A stretch of 7,572 bases of DNA from Methanosarcinales archaeon (GTDB lineage: Archaea > Halobacteriota > Methanosarcinia > Methanosarcinales > Methanocomedenaceae). Below the pieces are notes generated by a model, which made no database searches, was not told where the DNA came from, and saw only the letters and a list, made by a program, of their open reading frames with translations. The DNA lies in contig DUIM01000035.1 of the NCBI GenBank assembly GCA_013330355.1, positions 1-7,572 of the forward strand, written 5' to 3'. Below are positions 1-6,309 of the stretch, piece by piece. The position numbers and the translations under genes were made by a program. Every line of letters begins with the position of its first letter. The stretch's first letter is position 1.

Positions 1-155
1 TCAGCAATTCCAAACCCAGATATCTTTTCCTTTTTAACAATATCCAGTCCAATGATATCATGCTCTGATAAGCCCAGCTCATCCACCTTATCCTTGGGGA
101 TGATAATTCCCAGGGAATTCCCCCATTTTTTCAGCTCAACAGTTGCGTGGCACAT
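1..155 (-). CDS. AbrB/MazE (SpoVT-AbrB) family antitoxin, partial
   Basis: Reading leftward from an ATG, the window contains 51 complete codons and the gene continues past the left edge, so the C-terminus is missing. The protein begins MCHATVELKKWGNSLGIII, followed by PKDKVDELGLSEHD. The KKWGNSLGI-IPK core, about residues 9-22, is the swapped-hairpin DNA-binding signature of SpoVT-AbrB proteins. In archaea these are usually VapB- or MazE-like antitoxins that bind their own promoter and neutralise an adjacent toxin, often a PIN-domain VapC. The segment ISGFGIA near the edge resembles the start of the toxin-binding tail in such antitoxins, but that is inference. Any partner toxin would lie outside the window. 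No Shine-Dalgarno sequence precedes the ATG; a TATA-like box lies about 35 bp upstream, so the leader is very short. An in-frame TTG at 164-162 would sit at the predicted transcription start and is an alternative leaderless start. Confidence 0.8.
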   Translation of the reverse strand, partial: MCHATVELKKWGNSLGIIIPKDKVDELGLSEHDIIGLDIVKKEKISGFGIA

Positions 156-185
156 TCTGATCAAATAAGATATTGTGATTTATGG

Positions 186-213
186 CATATATAGTTATAC
201 CAAATAGTATAAC
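186..213 (-). promoter_or_regulatory. Promoter and palindromic operator of the AbrB-type gene
   Basis: Read on the minus strand, CTATATATG (194-186) is a good archaeal TATA box, placing the transcription start near 163. Directly upstream is a perfect inverted repeat with arms GTTATAC (194-200) and GTATAAC (207-213) around a 6-bp AT-rich spacer. It touches the TATA box and covers the position of the BRE. Since AbrB-type antitoxins commonly repress their own promoters through such palindromes, this is a likely operator. The binding itself is inferred. Confidence 0.55.
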
Positions 214-332
214 CTAACTTATTTCAAACAACACCCTGCCATGCCCACAGTCTCTTGAAAAACCTGTTCCTGCAAGCATCCCCGGCGGCACCAACTAACA
301 AATCATCCCGCTGCCCCGCCATCTGCACTTTA

Positions 333-370
333 CCCTGCCACCGCAGCCCGCCAGGGCGGCAGGGTGGCAG
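333..370. repeat. GC-rich inverted repeat with two alternative foldings
   Basis: CTGCCACC (335-342) pairs perfectly with GGTGGCAG (363-370). Alternatively CCCTGCC (333-339) pairs with GGCAGGG (358-364). The loop itself contains a CCGC/GCGG dyad (348-351 with 356-359). The sequence could form a branched hairpin on either strand. It is not followed by a T-run on the plus or minus strand, so it is not a classic terminator. It lies between a DUF2119 gene end and an AbrB-type promoter, and its role is unknown. Confidence 0.5.
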
Positions 371-401
371 CCAGCCTTGTGGATTCGTGCGAGTTTAGAA
401 C

Positions 402-431
402 TGCAGATGAACAGGATCGACAGGATATACC
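402..431. repeat. Short 9-bp-periodic ACAGGAT repeat, possible remnant of a dispersed intergenic element
   Basis: The stretch GCAGATGAACAGGATCGACAGGAT contains two exact ACAGGAT units nine bases apart, preceded by the related CAGATGA. On the other strand it reads as ATCCTGT units. Sequences of this ATCCTGT/CATCTGC form occur between genes in many environmental bacterial and archaeal genomes, so this may be a fragment of such a dispersed element. Only two clean units are visible, so confidence is low. Confidence 0.35.
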
Positions 432-494
432 ACAACGTCAACATTCTGTAAATCCAGTCAAAACATCATGCTTTCTGAAAGATACGTATTTTGC

Positions 495-1082
495 TTAATA
501 CAAATCTCCGTAGAACATGAGATAGTTCCTGACAGCCACCGCGGTCTGCTCAGGGTAGTGTGCCTTCATGTAACTGACAAAAGCATCCCTGTCCCTGCAT
601 TCCTTCACAAGGTCAAGCAACCGGCCGATCACTTCCAGGGTTTGCCCTGACGCCCTTTTCGGCATCTCAAAGGATACGCACAGGTCGTACGGGCTGAAAT
701 AATCCCGCCTGATATGGGGTGATACCGAACCCATTAACACACCCGCCTCGATCTCGATATATGCAGGTACGCCGTGTCGTTCTAACCTGCCGTCACCTGT
801 CAGTATTGAATAGTTATCCTTCGAATAGGAATGAAATTCCAGATAGATATTGGGATGATGCTCCTTTATGGCCTCCAGCAAATGAGGAGCATATTGAGTA
901 TAATAATCCCCATCCAGTGTGCTGAGGTACTCATTTCCAGACACTTTGGACATAACAAGCAACGTTCCGGTCAGGGGTTGGGTCAACCCTTCCAGCAGTG
1001 AAGTGGTGGTTTCCCATTCATCACCATGCAGCCCCCCGACGAACAGGCGCACAGGACTGCCGCTGCCCAGGCGTTTAATCAT
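495..1082 (-). CDS. DUF2119-type protein, putative M14-like zinc hydrolase
   Basis: This 195-residue protein resembles the DUF2119 family found mainly in methanogenic archaea, whose function is not established. Visible motifs are VGGLHGDEW (residues 15-23, giving H19 and E22 as an HxxE pair), LEFHSY (H84), IEIEAG near 109-114, and SFEMPK (E139). This order matches a zinc carboxypeptidase or aspartoacylase (M14-like) site: HxxE, a third His ligand, then a catalytic Glu. A zinc-dependent amidase or peptidase activity is therefore a reasonable inference, with unknown substrate. No signal peptide or membrane segment is seen, so it is probably cytoplasmic. The ATG at 1082 lies one base after the topA stop and begins MIKRLGSGSPVRLFVGG; I chose it over an in-frame ATG at 1115 that would overlap topA by 32 bases and add a basic 11-residue tail. 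The abutting genes suggest translational coupling with topA. Confidence 0.7.
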   Translation of the reverse strand: MIKRLGSGSPVRLFVGGLHGDEWETTTSLLEGLTQPLTGTLLVMSKVSGNEYLSTLDGDYYTQYAPHLLEAIKEHHPNIYLEFHSYSKDNYSILTGDGRLERHGVPAYIEIEAGVLMGSVSPHIRRDYFSPYDLCVSFEMPKRASGQTLEVIGRLLDLVKECRDRDAFVSYMKAHYPEQTAVAVRNYLMFYGDLY

Positions 1083-1083
1083 A

Positions 1084-3120
1084 TTACTTATTTTTCTCAG
1101 TTTTCTTTTCGTCATCCTTAAGGCTTTTTTGCCATTCCAGATAGTTGCAATATGGACAGCCCAGGTCCCATGGCCGCTTGCCCTTGGTAATTAGTTTGAT
1201 AAGGTTCATTTCATGCTGCTCACACACTTTATCAGTGACCACAATCTGGCCGCTTTTAGGTAGCGGTAGCGAGAAATCACAATCCGGATACCCGGTACAC
1301 CCGATGAACCGCCCGCCTCTTTTGGACCGCCTGATGATCAGTTTACTGGCACATTTCTCGCATGTGCCAATGATCTTGTCTTCCCTCATACTTGTACGCA
1401 GGCTCTCGGTGATCTTTTCCTGGTTATTGACCAGTTCATCAAAGACAGCATCGAGCATCTTCCTGGATTCATCTTCCACATCTTTCTCTATTTTGGAGCC
1501 CTCGGCTATCAGGTCCATATCATTTTCAAGGGTGGCAGTCATGTCTGGTTTGGTAATAGTATCAGCATATTTTTCCAGTGATTCGATAACCCCTATGGCA
1601 ATCTTGGTGGGCTGCAGTGGGTTGCCGTGGACGTATGCCCTGGCATAGAGCTTGGATATGATCTCATGCCTGGTGGACTTGGTGCCAAGTCCAAGATCTT
1701 CCATAACCTTTATGAGCCTGCCCTGCCCGTATCTCGAAGGTGGTTTAGTCTCTTTTTCCAGGAACTCTTTATCCTTGACCACGAGGATTTGCTCTACCTG
1801 CAGGTCAGGCAGTATCATGTCCTCTGGTTTATTGTACGGGTAATACCAGCGCCACCCCTCTTCCAGCAGGCTGGCCCCCCTGGCTTTGAACTCCTCACCT
1901 GAAATGTCGAACCCTGCCTGGATAACGGCCCACTTTGCAGGCCCGGCAAATGTGGCAAAAAAACGGCGTACCACCAGTTCATATACCCTCCATTCATCAT
2001 CCTTCAGCCTGGACTTCTCCACATAGGATGCGGGAATGATAGGGGGATGGTCTGTTGTCTCTTTTTTTCCCCTTGTGGGTTTTAAATCAGGTAATTTCAG
2101 CAGGTGTTCAGCATATTGCCTGAACGGCCCCTTGCCAATAACCTGTATCAGCTCCTGCAGGTCAATACTTGCAGGATAAACTGTGTTGTCGGTCCTGGGA
2201 TAGGATATAAAACCCTCCATATACAGGTTCTCTGCTATCCTCATGGCATTGGATGCAGTAAAACCAATACTGCTGGCCGCCCTGATAAATTCCGTTGTAT
2301 TAAAGGGTGTGGGAGGACTGTCTGTTTTCTCATTCTTTTTCAGTTTTATGACAATGGCCGTATCGCCCAGTTTATCGAATATCTTTCGCCCCTCATCTTT
2401 ATCCCATATACGTCCGGCCTTGTGCTTTGCCTGGAACTCTATATCGTCCACCAGTGTTGCAAATATCTCACAGTACGGTTTTGGCACATGGGCCATACGT
2501 TCCTTTTCCCTGTCAACCAGCAGTGCAAGGGTCGGGGTCTGGACACGTCCAACGCTCAGGAACTGGTTGCCCAGCCTGCCTGCTGTTATGGAAATATACC
2601 TGGTCAGTGCCGCACCCCAGATGAGGTCAATGACCTGTCTGCTCTCACCAGCTGCCGCCAGGTTGAAATCTACTGTAACAGGATTGGAAAAAGCCGCCTC
2701 TATCTCTGTTTTTGTGATCGTACTATACTGTATACGATCAGCAGTGATGCCTTTATTGACCTTCTCAATTATGCGCAGTGCTTCAACGCCTATCAGTTCC
2801 CCTTCCCTGTCGTAGTCAGTGGCAATTGAAACATGGTCCGCTTCCTTTCCCAGCTTACGCAGTGCCGATACGATCTTCTTCTGGGTAGACGTTGTGATTA
2901 TCTCGGCATTTACCAGTTCCCTGCTCTCAACCTTTTGCCAGTTATTGTATTCTTTGGGAAAATCTACTGAAACAATATGACCGCTAAGCCCCATTACCAC
3001 AGTGCCGTCCCACTGGTATGTGTCAACTCCGCTCACCCTTACCTGTTTTGGTTTTTTTGGGGCCAGGATTGAGGCTATTCTCTTTGCCGTATTGTGTTTT
3101 TCTGTGACCATCAGATGCAT
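1084..3120 (-). CDS. topA: DNA topoisomerase I, archaeal type IA
   Basis: Relaxes negatively supercoiled DNA by cutting one strand through a 5'-phosphotyrosine link and passing the other strand. The 678-residue protein has the full family layout. The TOPRIM domain occupies about residues 1-140, with the acidic E7 in VTEKH and the metal-binding triad D102, D104 and E106 in TDYDREGE. The active-site tyrosine is Y307 in GFISYPRTD. The toroid region includes GRVQTPTLALL (191-201) and RYGQGRLIKVMEDLGLGT (463-480). The C-terminus has two zinc-binding sites: C587, C590, C608 and C614, then C633, H636, C655 and C658, ending in a lysine-rich tail. Nothing essential is missing. The start is either M1 (MHLMVTEKH) or M4; both keep E7, and no Shine-Dalgarno sequence separates them. 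It is divergent from nnr and leads straight into the DUF2119 gene. Confidence 0.95.
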   Translation of the reverse strand: MHLMVTEKHNTAKRIASILAPKKPKQVRVSGVDTYQWDGTVVMGLSGHIVSVDFPKEYNNWQKVESRELVNAEIITTSTQKKIVSALRKLGKEADHVSIATDYDREGELIGVEALRIIEKVNKGITADRIQYSTITKTEIEAAFSNPVTVDFNLAAAGESRQVIDLIWGAALTRYISITAGRLGNQFLSVGRVQTPTLALLVDREKERMAHVPKPYCEIFATLVDDIEFQAKHKAGRIWDKDEGRKIFDKLGDTAIVIKLKKNEKTDSPPTPFNTTEFIRAASSIGFTASNAMRIAENLYMEGFISYPRTDNTVYPASIDLQELIQVIGKGPFRQYAEHLLKLPDLKPTRGKKETTDHPPIIPASYVEKSRLKDDEWRVYELVVRRFFATFAGPAKWAVIQAGFDISGEEFKARGASLLEEGWRWYYPYNKPEDMILPDLQVEQILVVKDKEFLEKETKPPSRYGQGRLIKVMEDLGLGTKSTRHEIISKLYARAYVHGNPLQPTKIAIGVIESLEKYADTITKPDMTATLENDMDLIAEGSKIEKDVEDESRKMLDAVFDELVNNQEKITESLRTSMREDKIIGTCEKCASKLIIRRSKRGGRFIGCTGYPDCDFSLPLPKSGQIVVTDKVCEQHEMNLIKLITKGKRPWDLGCPYCNYLEWQKSLKDDEKKTEKNK

Positions 3121-3172
3121 GTTAATGTCCCATATTCTAACTTAAAATAAAATTATTATTTGAAATATACTA

Positions 3173-3186
3173 ATTCAATATATAAG
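3173..3186 (-). promoter_or_regulatory. Putative topA TATA box
   Basis: On the minus strand AAACTTATATATTG contains a TATA-like core (TTATATAT) preceded by an A-rich BRE-like stretch. It predicts a transcription start near 3154 and a leader of about 34 bases before the topA ATG. The region is AT-rich throughout, so other boxes are possible. It shares the 180-bp intergenic space with the nnr promoter. Confidence 0.4.
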
Positions 3187-3230
3187 TTTGGTCTGTTATG
3201 TGGCAAAAAATGAGGATGACCAAAAAAGTG

Positions 3231-3290
3231 CTTTATACAATGTCCGATGTCATATATGTCACATAATAGTATTTTATGATTTGTGGAGGA
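3231..3290 (+). promoter_or_regulatory. nnr promoter candidates and Shine-Dalgarno site
   Basis: Two TATA-like boxes are visible: CTTTATACA (3231-3239), predicting a start near 3262, and the self-complementary CATATATG (3251-3258), predicting a start near 3282. GGAGGA (3285-3290) is a strong ribosome binding site ten bases before the ATG at 3301. That spacing decides the nnr start codon in favour of ATG over the upstream GTG at 3283, which overlaps the Shine-Dalgarno site itself. ATGTCA occurs twice nine bases apart around the second box (3248-3253 and 3257-3262, give or take a base). Confidence 0.5.
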
Positions 3291-3300
3291 TTTTCAAAAC

Positions 3301-4761
3301 ATGAGGACCATTACTTCCAGACAAATGGATGCACTGGATACTAACTGTGCGCAGCTGGGCCTGATCCCGCTTCAGTTGATGGAGAATGCAGGTTCTGCAG
3401 TTTCGGCAGAAGTTATGAACCTTCCTGCCAGGGAGCGTGTACTGGTAGTTGCTGGGCGCGGTAACAATGGCGGGGACGGATTTGTGGCTGCCAGGCACCT
3501 GATTGGCTATGAGGTTACGGTATTACTCCTGGGAAAGTCGGATGAGATCAAGACTAGGCAAGCTGCCCAAAACTTTTCCATACTTAAAAGGACAGGTATA
3601 CCTGTAATTGAAGTAACTGATGTATCCGGACTTAAACCAGAATATTTCTCAGAATGTGATGTGATCGTGGATGCCGTGTTCGGCACTGGTATCAAAGGTC
3701 ACATCAGGGAGCCTGAAAACACTGCCATTGACCTGATAAACGATTCAAAAGCAAAAGTAGTATCTGTGGATATCCCTTCAGGTATGGACCCCGACGGCGG
3801 CCAGTTCGAAAAGGCGGTATATGCTGATGTGACCACTACTTTCTATTTGCCAAAACCTGGTTTGATAAAGGTGGACAATCAAGAGTTCGTGGGCGAGATT
3901 GCAGTGGCGGATATCGGCATCCCACCTGAAGCAGAAACTGTGGTGGGTATAGGTGACGTAAAACTGGTGACCGGGCGTGGTCATGACAGTCATAAAGGCG
4001 ATGGCGGGCGTGTGCTGGTGATCGGCGGCGGGGCATACAGCGGTGCACCCGCGCTGGCGGCAATGGCTGCACTTAGGACCGGGGCTGATATTGTAACTGT
4101 GGCAGCCCCAAAAAGCGTTTCAAAGATCATTGCGTCCTTTTCACCTAACCTGATAGTAAGGAAACTCTCTGAAAAACGACTGCACCAAAAGGATATTCCT
4201 GTACTGGAAGAACTGATAAAGGCCCACGATGTGGTTGTGATTGGCATGGGACTGGGCAGGGATGATAAAACGGCTGTGGCTGTGCGTGATATCCTGCCGC
4301 TGTGTGATAAGGTCGTGGTTGATGCCGATGCACTGGCTGCCCTTGAAAAACCACTGGAACAGTATGGCTGTAATATGATAATAACACCTCATTCAGGTGA
4401 ATTCAAAGATTTAAGTGGTGAAGATATTCCTCTTGAGCGGGAGGCGCGAATTGGTCTTGTCAACAGGTTCTCGCGGGAGAACGGTGTCGTTACCCTGATG
4501 AAAAGCCCTGAAGATATTATATCAGACGGCCAGGCCAACAGGGTCAACCTCACAGGCAATCCCGGCATGACAGTTGGCGGCACAGGGGATGTGCTGGCCG
4601 GTATCACGGGGGCGCTTTTCGCCGGATACACAGGTATCGAAGCTGCGGCAGCCTCAGCATACATCTGCGGGCGTTCAGGCGATATGGTGTATGATGAACT
4701 GGGGCTAGGGCTTACGGCAACCGATGTGATAGACAAGATCCCGGCTGCCATGAAGATTTGA
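3301..4761 (+). CDS. nnr: Bifunctional NAD(P)H-hydrate repair enzyme (epimerase/dehydratase)
   Basis: Repairs hydrated, dead-end NADH and NADPH: the N-terminal YjeF-type domain epimerises R- and S-NAD(P)HX, and the C-terminal ribokinase-like domain dehydrates S-NAD(P)HX using ADP. Residues 1 to about 220 form the epimerase half, with LMENAG (26-31), GRGNNGGDG (52-60), DAVFGTG (124-130) and VDIPSGMDPDGG (156-167). Residues from about 228 form the dehydratase half, with HKGDGGRVLVIGGG (231-244), VVDADAL (339-345), TPHSGEF (362-368) and NPGMTVGGTGDVLAG (420-434), where D430 is the expected catalytic base. At 486 residues it is full length for the fused bacterial and archaeal form. The ATG is supported by GGAGGA ten bases upstream; a GTG six codons earlier overlaps that site. 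It heads a plus-strand cluster with a 56-residue gene and moaC. Confidence 0.95.
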   Translation: MRTITSRQMDALDTNCAQLGLIPLQLMENAGSAVSAEVMNLPARERVLVVAGRGNNGGDGFVAARHLIGYEVTVLLLGKSDEIKTRQAAQNFSILKRTGIPVIEVTDVSGLKPEYFSECDVIVDAVFGTGIKGHIREPENTAIDLINDSKAKVVSVDIPSGMDPDGGQFEKAVYADVTTTFYLPKPGLIKVDNQEFVGEIAVADIGIPPEAETVVGIGDVKLVTGRGHDSHKGDGGRVLVIGGGAYSGAPALAAMAALRTGADIVTVAAPKSVSKIIASFSPNLIVRKLSEKRLHQKDIPVLEELIKAHDVVVIGMGLGRDDKTAVAVRDILPLCDKVVVDADALAALEKPLEQYGCNMIITPHSGEFKDLSGEDIPLEREARIGLVNRFSRENGVVTLMKSPEDIISDGQANRVNLTGNPGMTVGGTGDVLAGITGALFAGYTGIEAAAASAYICGRSGDMVYDELGLGLTATDVIDKIPAAMKI

Positions 4762-4776
4762 ACAGGTGGTTACATT

Positions 4777-4947
4777 ATGAGGGAGTTGTTAGTAGAACTG
4801 GAACGCAATCCTGTGAGGCTGGTTGTGCGGCATGGCGAGGATGAGGCAGTACTGAAACTGAACCTGGAAGAGGCGGAGGCACTTTCTGCAGACCTGGCAA
4901 CTGCACTGGAGGATTACCAGCAGCGAAAGCACATCAGGATCGATTGA
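4777..4947 (+). CDS. Small acidic protein of 56 residues, function unknown
   Basis: The ATG is preceded by AGGTGG (4764-4769) at seven bases, a good archaeal Shine-Dalgarno site, and the gene starts 15 bases after the nnr stop. The product begins MRELLVELERNPVRLVV and continues with LKLNLEEAEALSADLATALEDYQ. The pattern suggests a short beta hairpin (about 3-29) followed by an amphipathic, Glu/Ala/Leu-rich helix (about 32-50) and a basic end KHIRID. Most third codon positions carry G or C, as in its neighbours. I do not recognise a family. The size and strand-then-helix layout would suit a small binding or regulatory protein or enzyme subunit, but nothing more can be said. Its position between nnr and moaC suggests co-transcription. 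Confidence 0.7.
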   Translation: MRELLVELERNPVRLVVRHGEDEAVLKLNLEEAEALSADLATALEDYQQRKHIRID

Positions 4948-4975
4948 AAGTATAGAATGAAAGGATTGATTGAAC

Positions 4976-5449
4976 ATGGATGGGATTTTTACACACATAC
5001 ATGAAGGCCGGGCCAGGATGGTGGATATTAGCGAAAAGGCCGAGTCCACCAGGCGTGCCGTGGCTTCGGGATATATCAGGCTTAAACCTGCCACTATTGA
5101 GGCGATCAGGAGCCGTACCGTTGAAAAGGGCAGCGTGCTGGATACTGCGAGAATTGCGGCTGTACAGGCTGTAAAGCGCACCTGGGATACTATACCCATG
5201 TGCCACCAGATACCTATTACCCATGTAGATGTGGACTTTGAAGTGGCCAATGACAGGGTGAGTGCTGTTGTTGAGGTGCGTTCGGTTGGTAAGACCGGGG
5301 TTGAGATGGAGGCACTGCATGGGGTTTCGGTTGGGCTGTTGACTGTGTGGGATATGGTGAAGTCTGCTGAGAAGGATGAGACTGGGAATTATCCGGAGAC
5401 TGAAATTTCCGGGATCAGGGTTGATGAGAAGGTTAAGGGAGAGGTTTGA
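4976..5449 (+). CDS. moaC: Cyclic pyranopterin monophosphate synthase
   Basis: With MoaA, converts GTP to cyclic pyranopterin monophosphate, the first stable intermediate of molybdopterin used for Mo and W enzymes such as formylmethanofuran dehydrogenase. The 157-residue protein is full length. Motifs in order are MVDIS (15-19), KGSVLDTAR (51-59, K51 being the conserved lysine), MCHQIPITHVDVDFE (75-89, with H77), KTGVEMEAL (106-114) and WDMVK (125-129, with the catalytic D126/K129 pair of E. coli D128/K131). The motif MCHQIPIT in place of bacterial LCHPL is archaeal in style. I start at the ATG; an in-frame TTG two codons upstream is the only alternative, and AAGGA (4961-4965) lies ten bases before the ATG. 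The gene follows the 56-residue gene by 28 bases. Its last third switches to GGG and GTT/GTG-rich codons. Confidence 0.95.
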   Translation: MDGIFTHIHEGRARMVDISEKAESTRRAVASGYIRLKPATIEAIRSRTVEKGSVLDTARIAAVQAVKRTWDTIPMCHQIPITHVDVDFEVANDRVSAVVEVRSVGKTGVEMEALHGVSVGLLTVWDMVKSAEKDETGNYPETEISGIRVDEKVKGEV

Positions 5450-5490
5450 GTAATGATATTACACACGCATCACATCACATCAGGGTTAAC

Positions 5491-5525
5491 TTTTTATTTA
5501 TGTAAATCGAGTACATAATTACATG
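5491..5525 (+). promoter_or_regulatory. Promoter and inverted-repeat operator of the AbiE module
   Basis: TTTTTATTTA (5491-5500) is a TATA box centred about 27 bp before the ATG at 5523, so transcription should begin at or next to the start codon, giving a leaderless message; no Shine-Dalgarno site is present. A perfect inverted repeat with arms TTATGTA (5498-5504) and TACATAA (5512-5518), separated by seven bases, overlaps the right end of the TATA box and reaches almost to the start. AbiEi antitoxins are known autorepressors that bind inverted repeats in their promoters, so this is the likely operator. The assignment is inferred from position and symmetry. Confidence 0.6.
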
Positions 5526-6308
5526 GAATATATGGTAAATCTTTCCACGAATTACATTATCAAAATCCTATTCGAAAAAGAACTGTATTATTTCACAGTC
5601 CGCGACCTGGCAGCCATACTGAACATCCCTGTCAGAAAAGCTTATACCTATATCCCAGGGCTTGAAGACAAAGGATTTATCAGGTCCATCGAAAAGGGCA
5701 AGTACCTCCTTCTGGGCTTTGAGCCCGAGCGTGTGCTTTCCAATCCATTTTTTATCGCATCCCACATCGTTTATCCTTCATATGTCAGTTACTGGAGTGC
5801 CCTGAACTTCTACGGTTTTACAGAGCAGGTCCCGGCCATGGTCTTCCTTGCGTCCACAAGGAAAAAGGCAAAAGTGGAGTTCAATGGCTTCAGGTTCAAA
5901 TATGTGCTGGTGAACCCGAATAAGTTTTTCGGATACAGGAAAGAAAGGATAGGTGACCTTGATTTCCTCATTGCCGAAGAGGAGAAGGCCATCATCGACA
6001 GTCTTGACCTTCCGGACAATGCAGGGGGAATACCTGAAGTTGCCAAGGCGGTCTATAATGCAAAGGACAGTATCGAACTGTACAGGCTTTTCCGGTTCGC
6101 CATTGATATGAATAACAGAAGCATTTGTTCAAGATTAGGGTACCTGCTTGAAAGATTTGGTACTGATGCGGATGTCCTGTTGAATATCGCTTCCCGTGAA
6201 TACGTCAAGCTTGACCCAGCCAGACCAAAGAGCAGGGTCTGGGATAAGAAGTGGAGGGTGAACGTAAACCTGGGAGATACGGAACTGTTGGGATGGAGGG
6301 AAACATAG
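5523..6308 (+). CDS. AbiEi-like antitoxin and transcriptional repressor (type IV toxin-antitoxin)
   Basis: This 261-residue protein has the layout of AbiEi antitoxins. An N-terminal winged-helix DNA-binding domain (about 10-65) contains a helix pair YFTVRDLAAILNIPVRKAYT and the wing LEDKGFIRSIEKGKYLLL. The conserved antitoxin core has YVSYWSALNFYGFTEQ (87-102) and the helical segment AEEEKAIIDSLDLP (151-164), typical of the family. In type IV systems the antitoxin counteracts the toxin without stable binding and represses the operon through its winged helix. The toxin gene begins one base after this stop, and an inverted repeat lies just upstream. The start is the ATG nearest the predicted transcription start; ATG at 5532 (M4) is the alternative. 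It has no membrane segment. The family assignment is from recognised motifs, without a database search. Confidence 0.82.
   Translation: MEYMVNLSTNYIIKILFEKELYYFTVRDLAAILNIPVRKAYTYIPGLEDKGFIRSIEKGKYLLLGFEPERVLSNPFFIASHIVYPSYVSYWSALNFYGFTEQVPAMVFLASTRKKAKVEFNGFRFKYVLVNPNKFFGYRKERIGDLDFLIAEEEKAIIDSLDLPDNAGGIPEVAKAVYNAKDSIELYRLFRFAIDMNNRSICSRLGYLLERFGTDADVLLNIASREYVKLDPARPKSRVWDKKWRVNVNLGDTELLGWRET
6295..6299 (+). promoter_or_regulatory. Shine-Dalgarno site of the toxin gene, inside the antitoxin gene
   Basis: GGAGG lies ten bases before the toxin ATG and within the last codons of the antitoxin. The message therefore seems to use two modes of initiation: leaderless for the antitoxin and Shine-Dalgarno-driven, probably coupled, for the toxin. 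Confidence 0.55.
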
Positions 6309-6309
6309 G

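Larger units (their letters stand above)
214..494. other. Non-coding stretch with GC-rich hairpin and short periodic repeat
   Basis: No open reading frame with a plausible start and codon pattern is visible on either strand. The stretch holds a GC-rich inverted repeat (333-370) and a degenerate repeat around 402-431, which are listed separately. The remainder is unremarkable, moderately C-rich on the plus strand, and separates two minus-strand genes. No convincing terminator for the upstream DUF2119 gene was seen; only a weak CTTT-CTG-AAAG dyad at 471-481. Confidence 0.5.

Noticed and set aside
919..1194. Plus-strand frame of 91 codons with a hydrophobic segment
   Set aside because: It crosses the antisense of the topA/DUF2119 junction; both minus-strand genes are well supported.
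2243..2815. Second long plus-strand frame of 190 codons with hydrophobic stretches
   Set aside because: Also antisense to topA; the hydrophobicity follows from reading the complementary codons of a charged protein.
2104..2829. Long plus-strand open frame of 241 codons
   Set aside because: It lies wholly antisense to topA, its product shows no domain pattern, and topA has every expected catalytic motif in the other strand.
3283..3300. GTG start six codons upstream of the chosen nnr start
   Set aside because: The GTG overlaps the GGAGGA ribosome site that serves the ATG at 3301, and family members begin near the ITSRQM segment.
4389..4751. Minus-strand open frame of 120 codons
   Set aside because: It is the antisense shadow of the conserved dehydratase half of nnr and lacks a ribosome site or recognisable domains.
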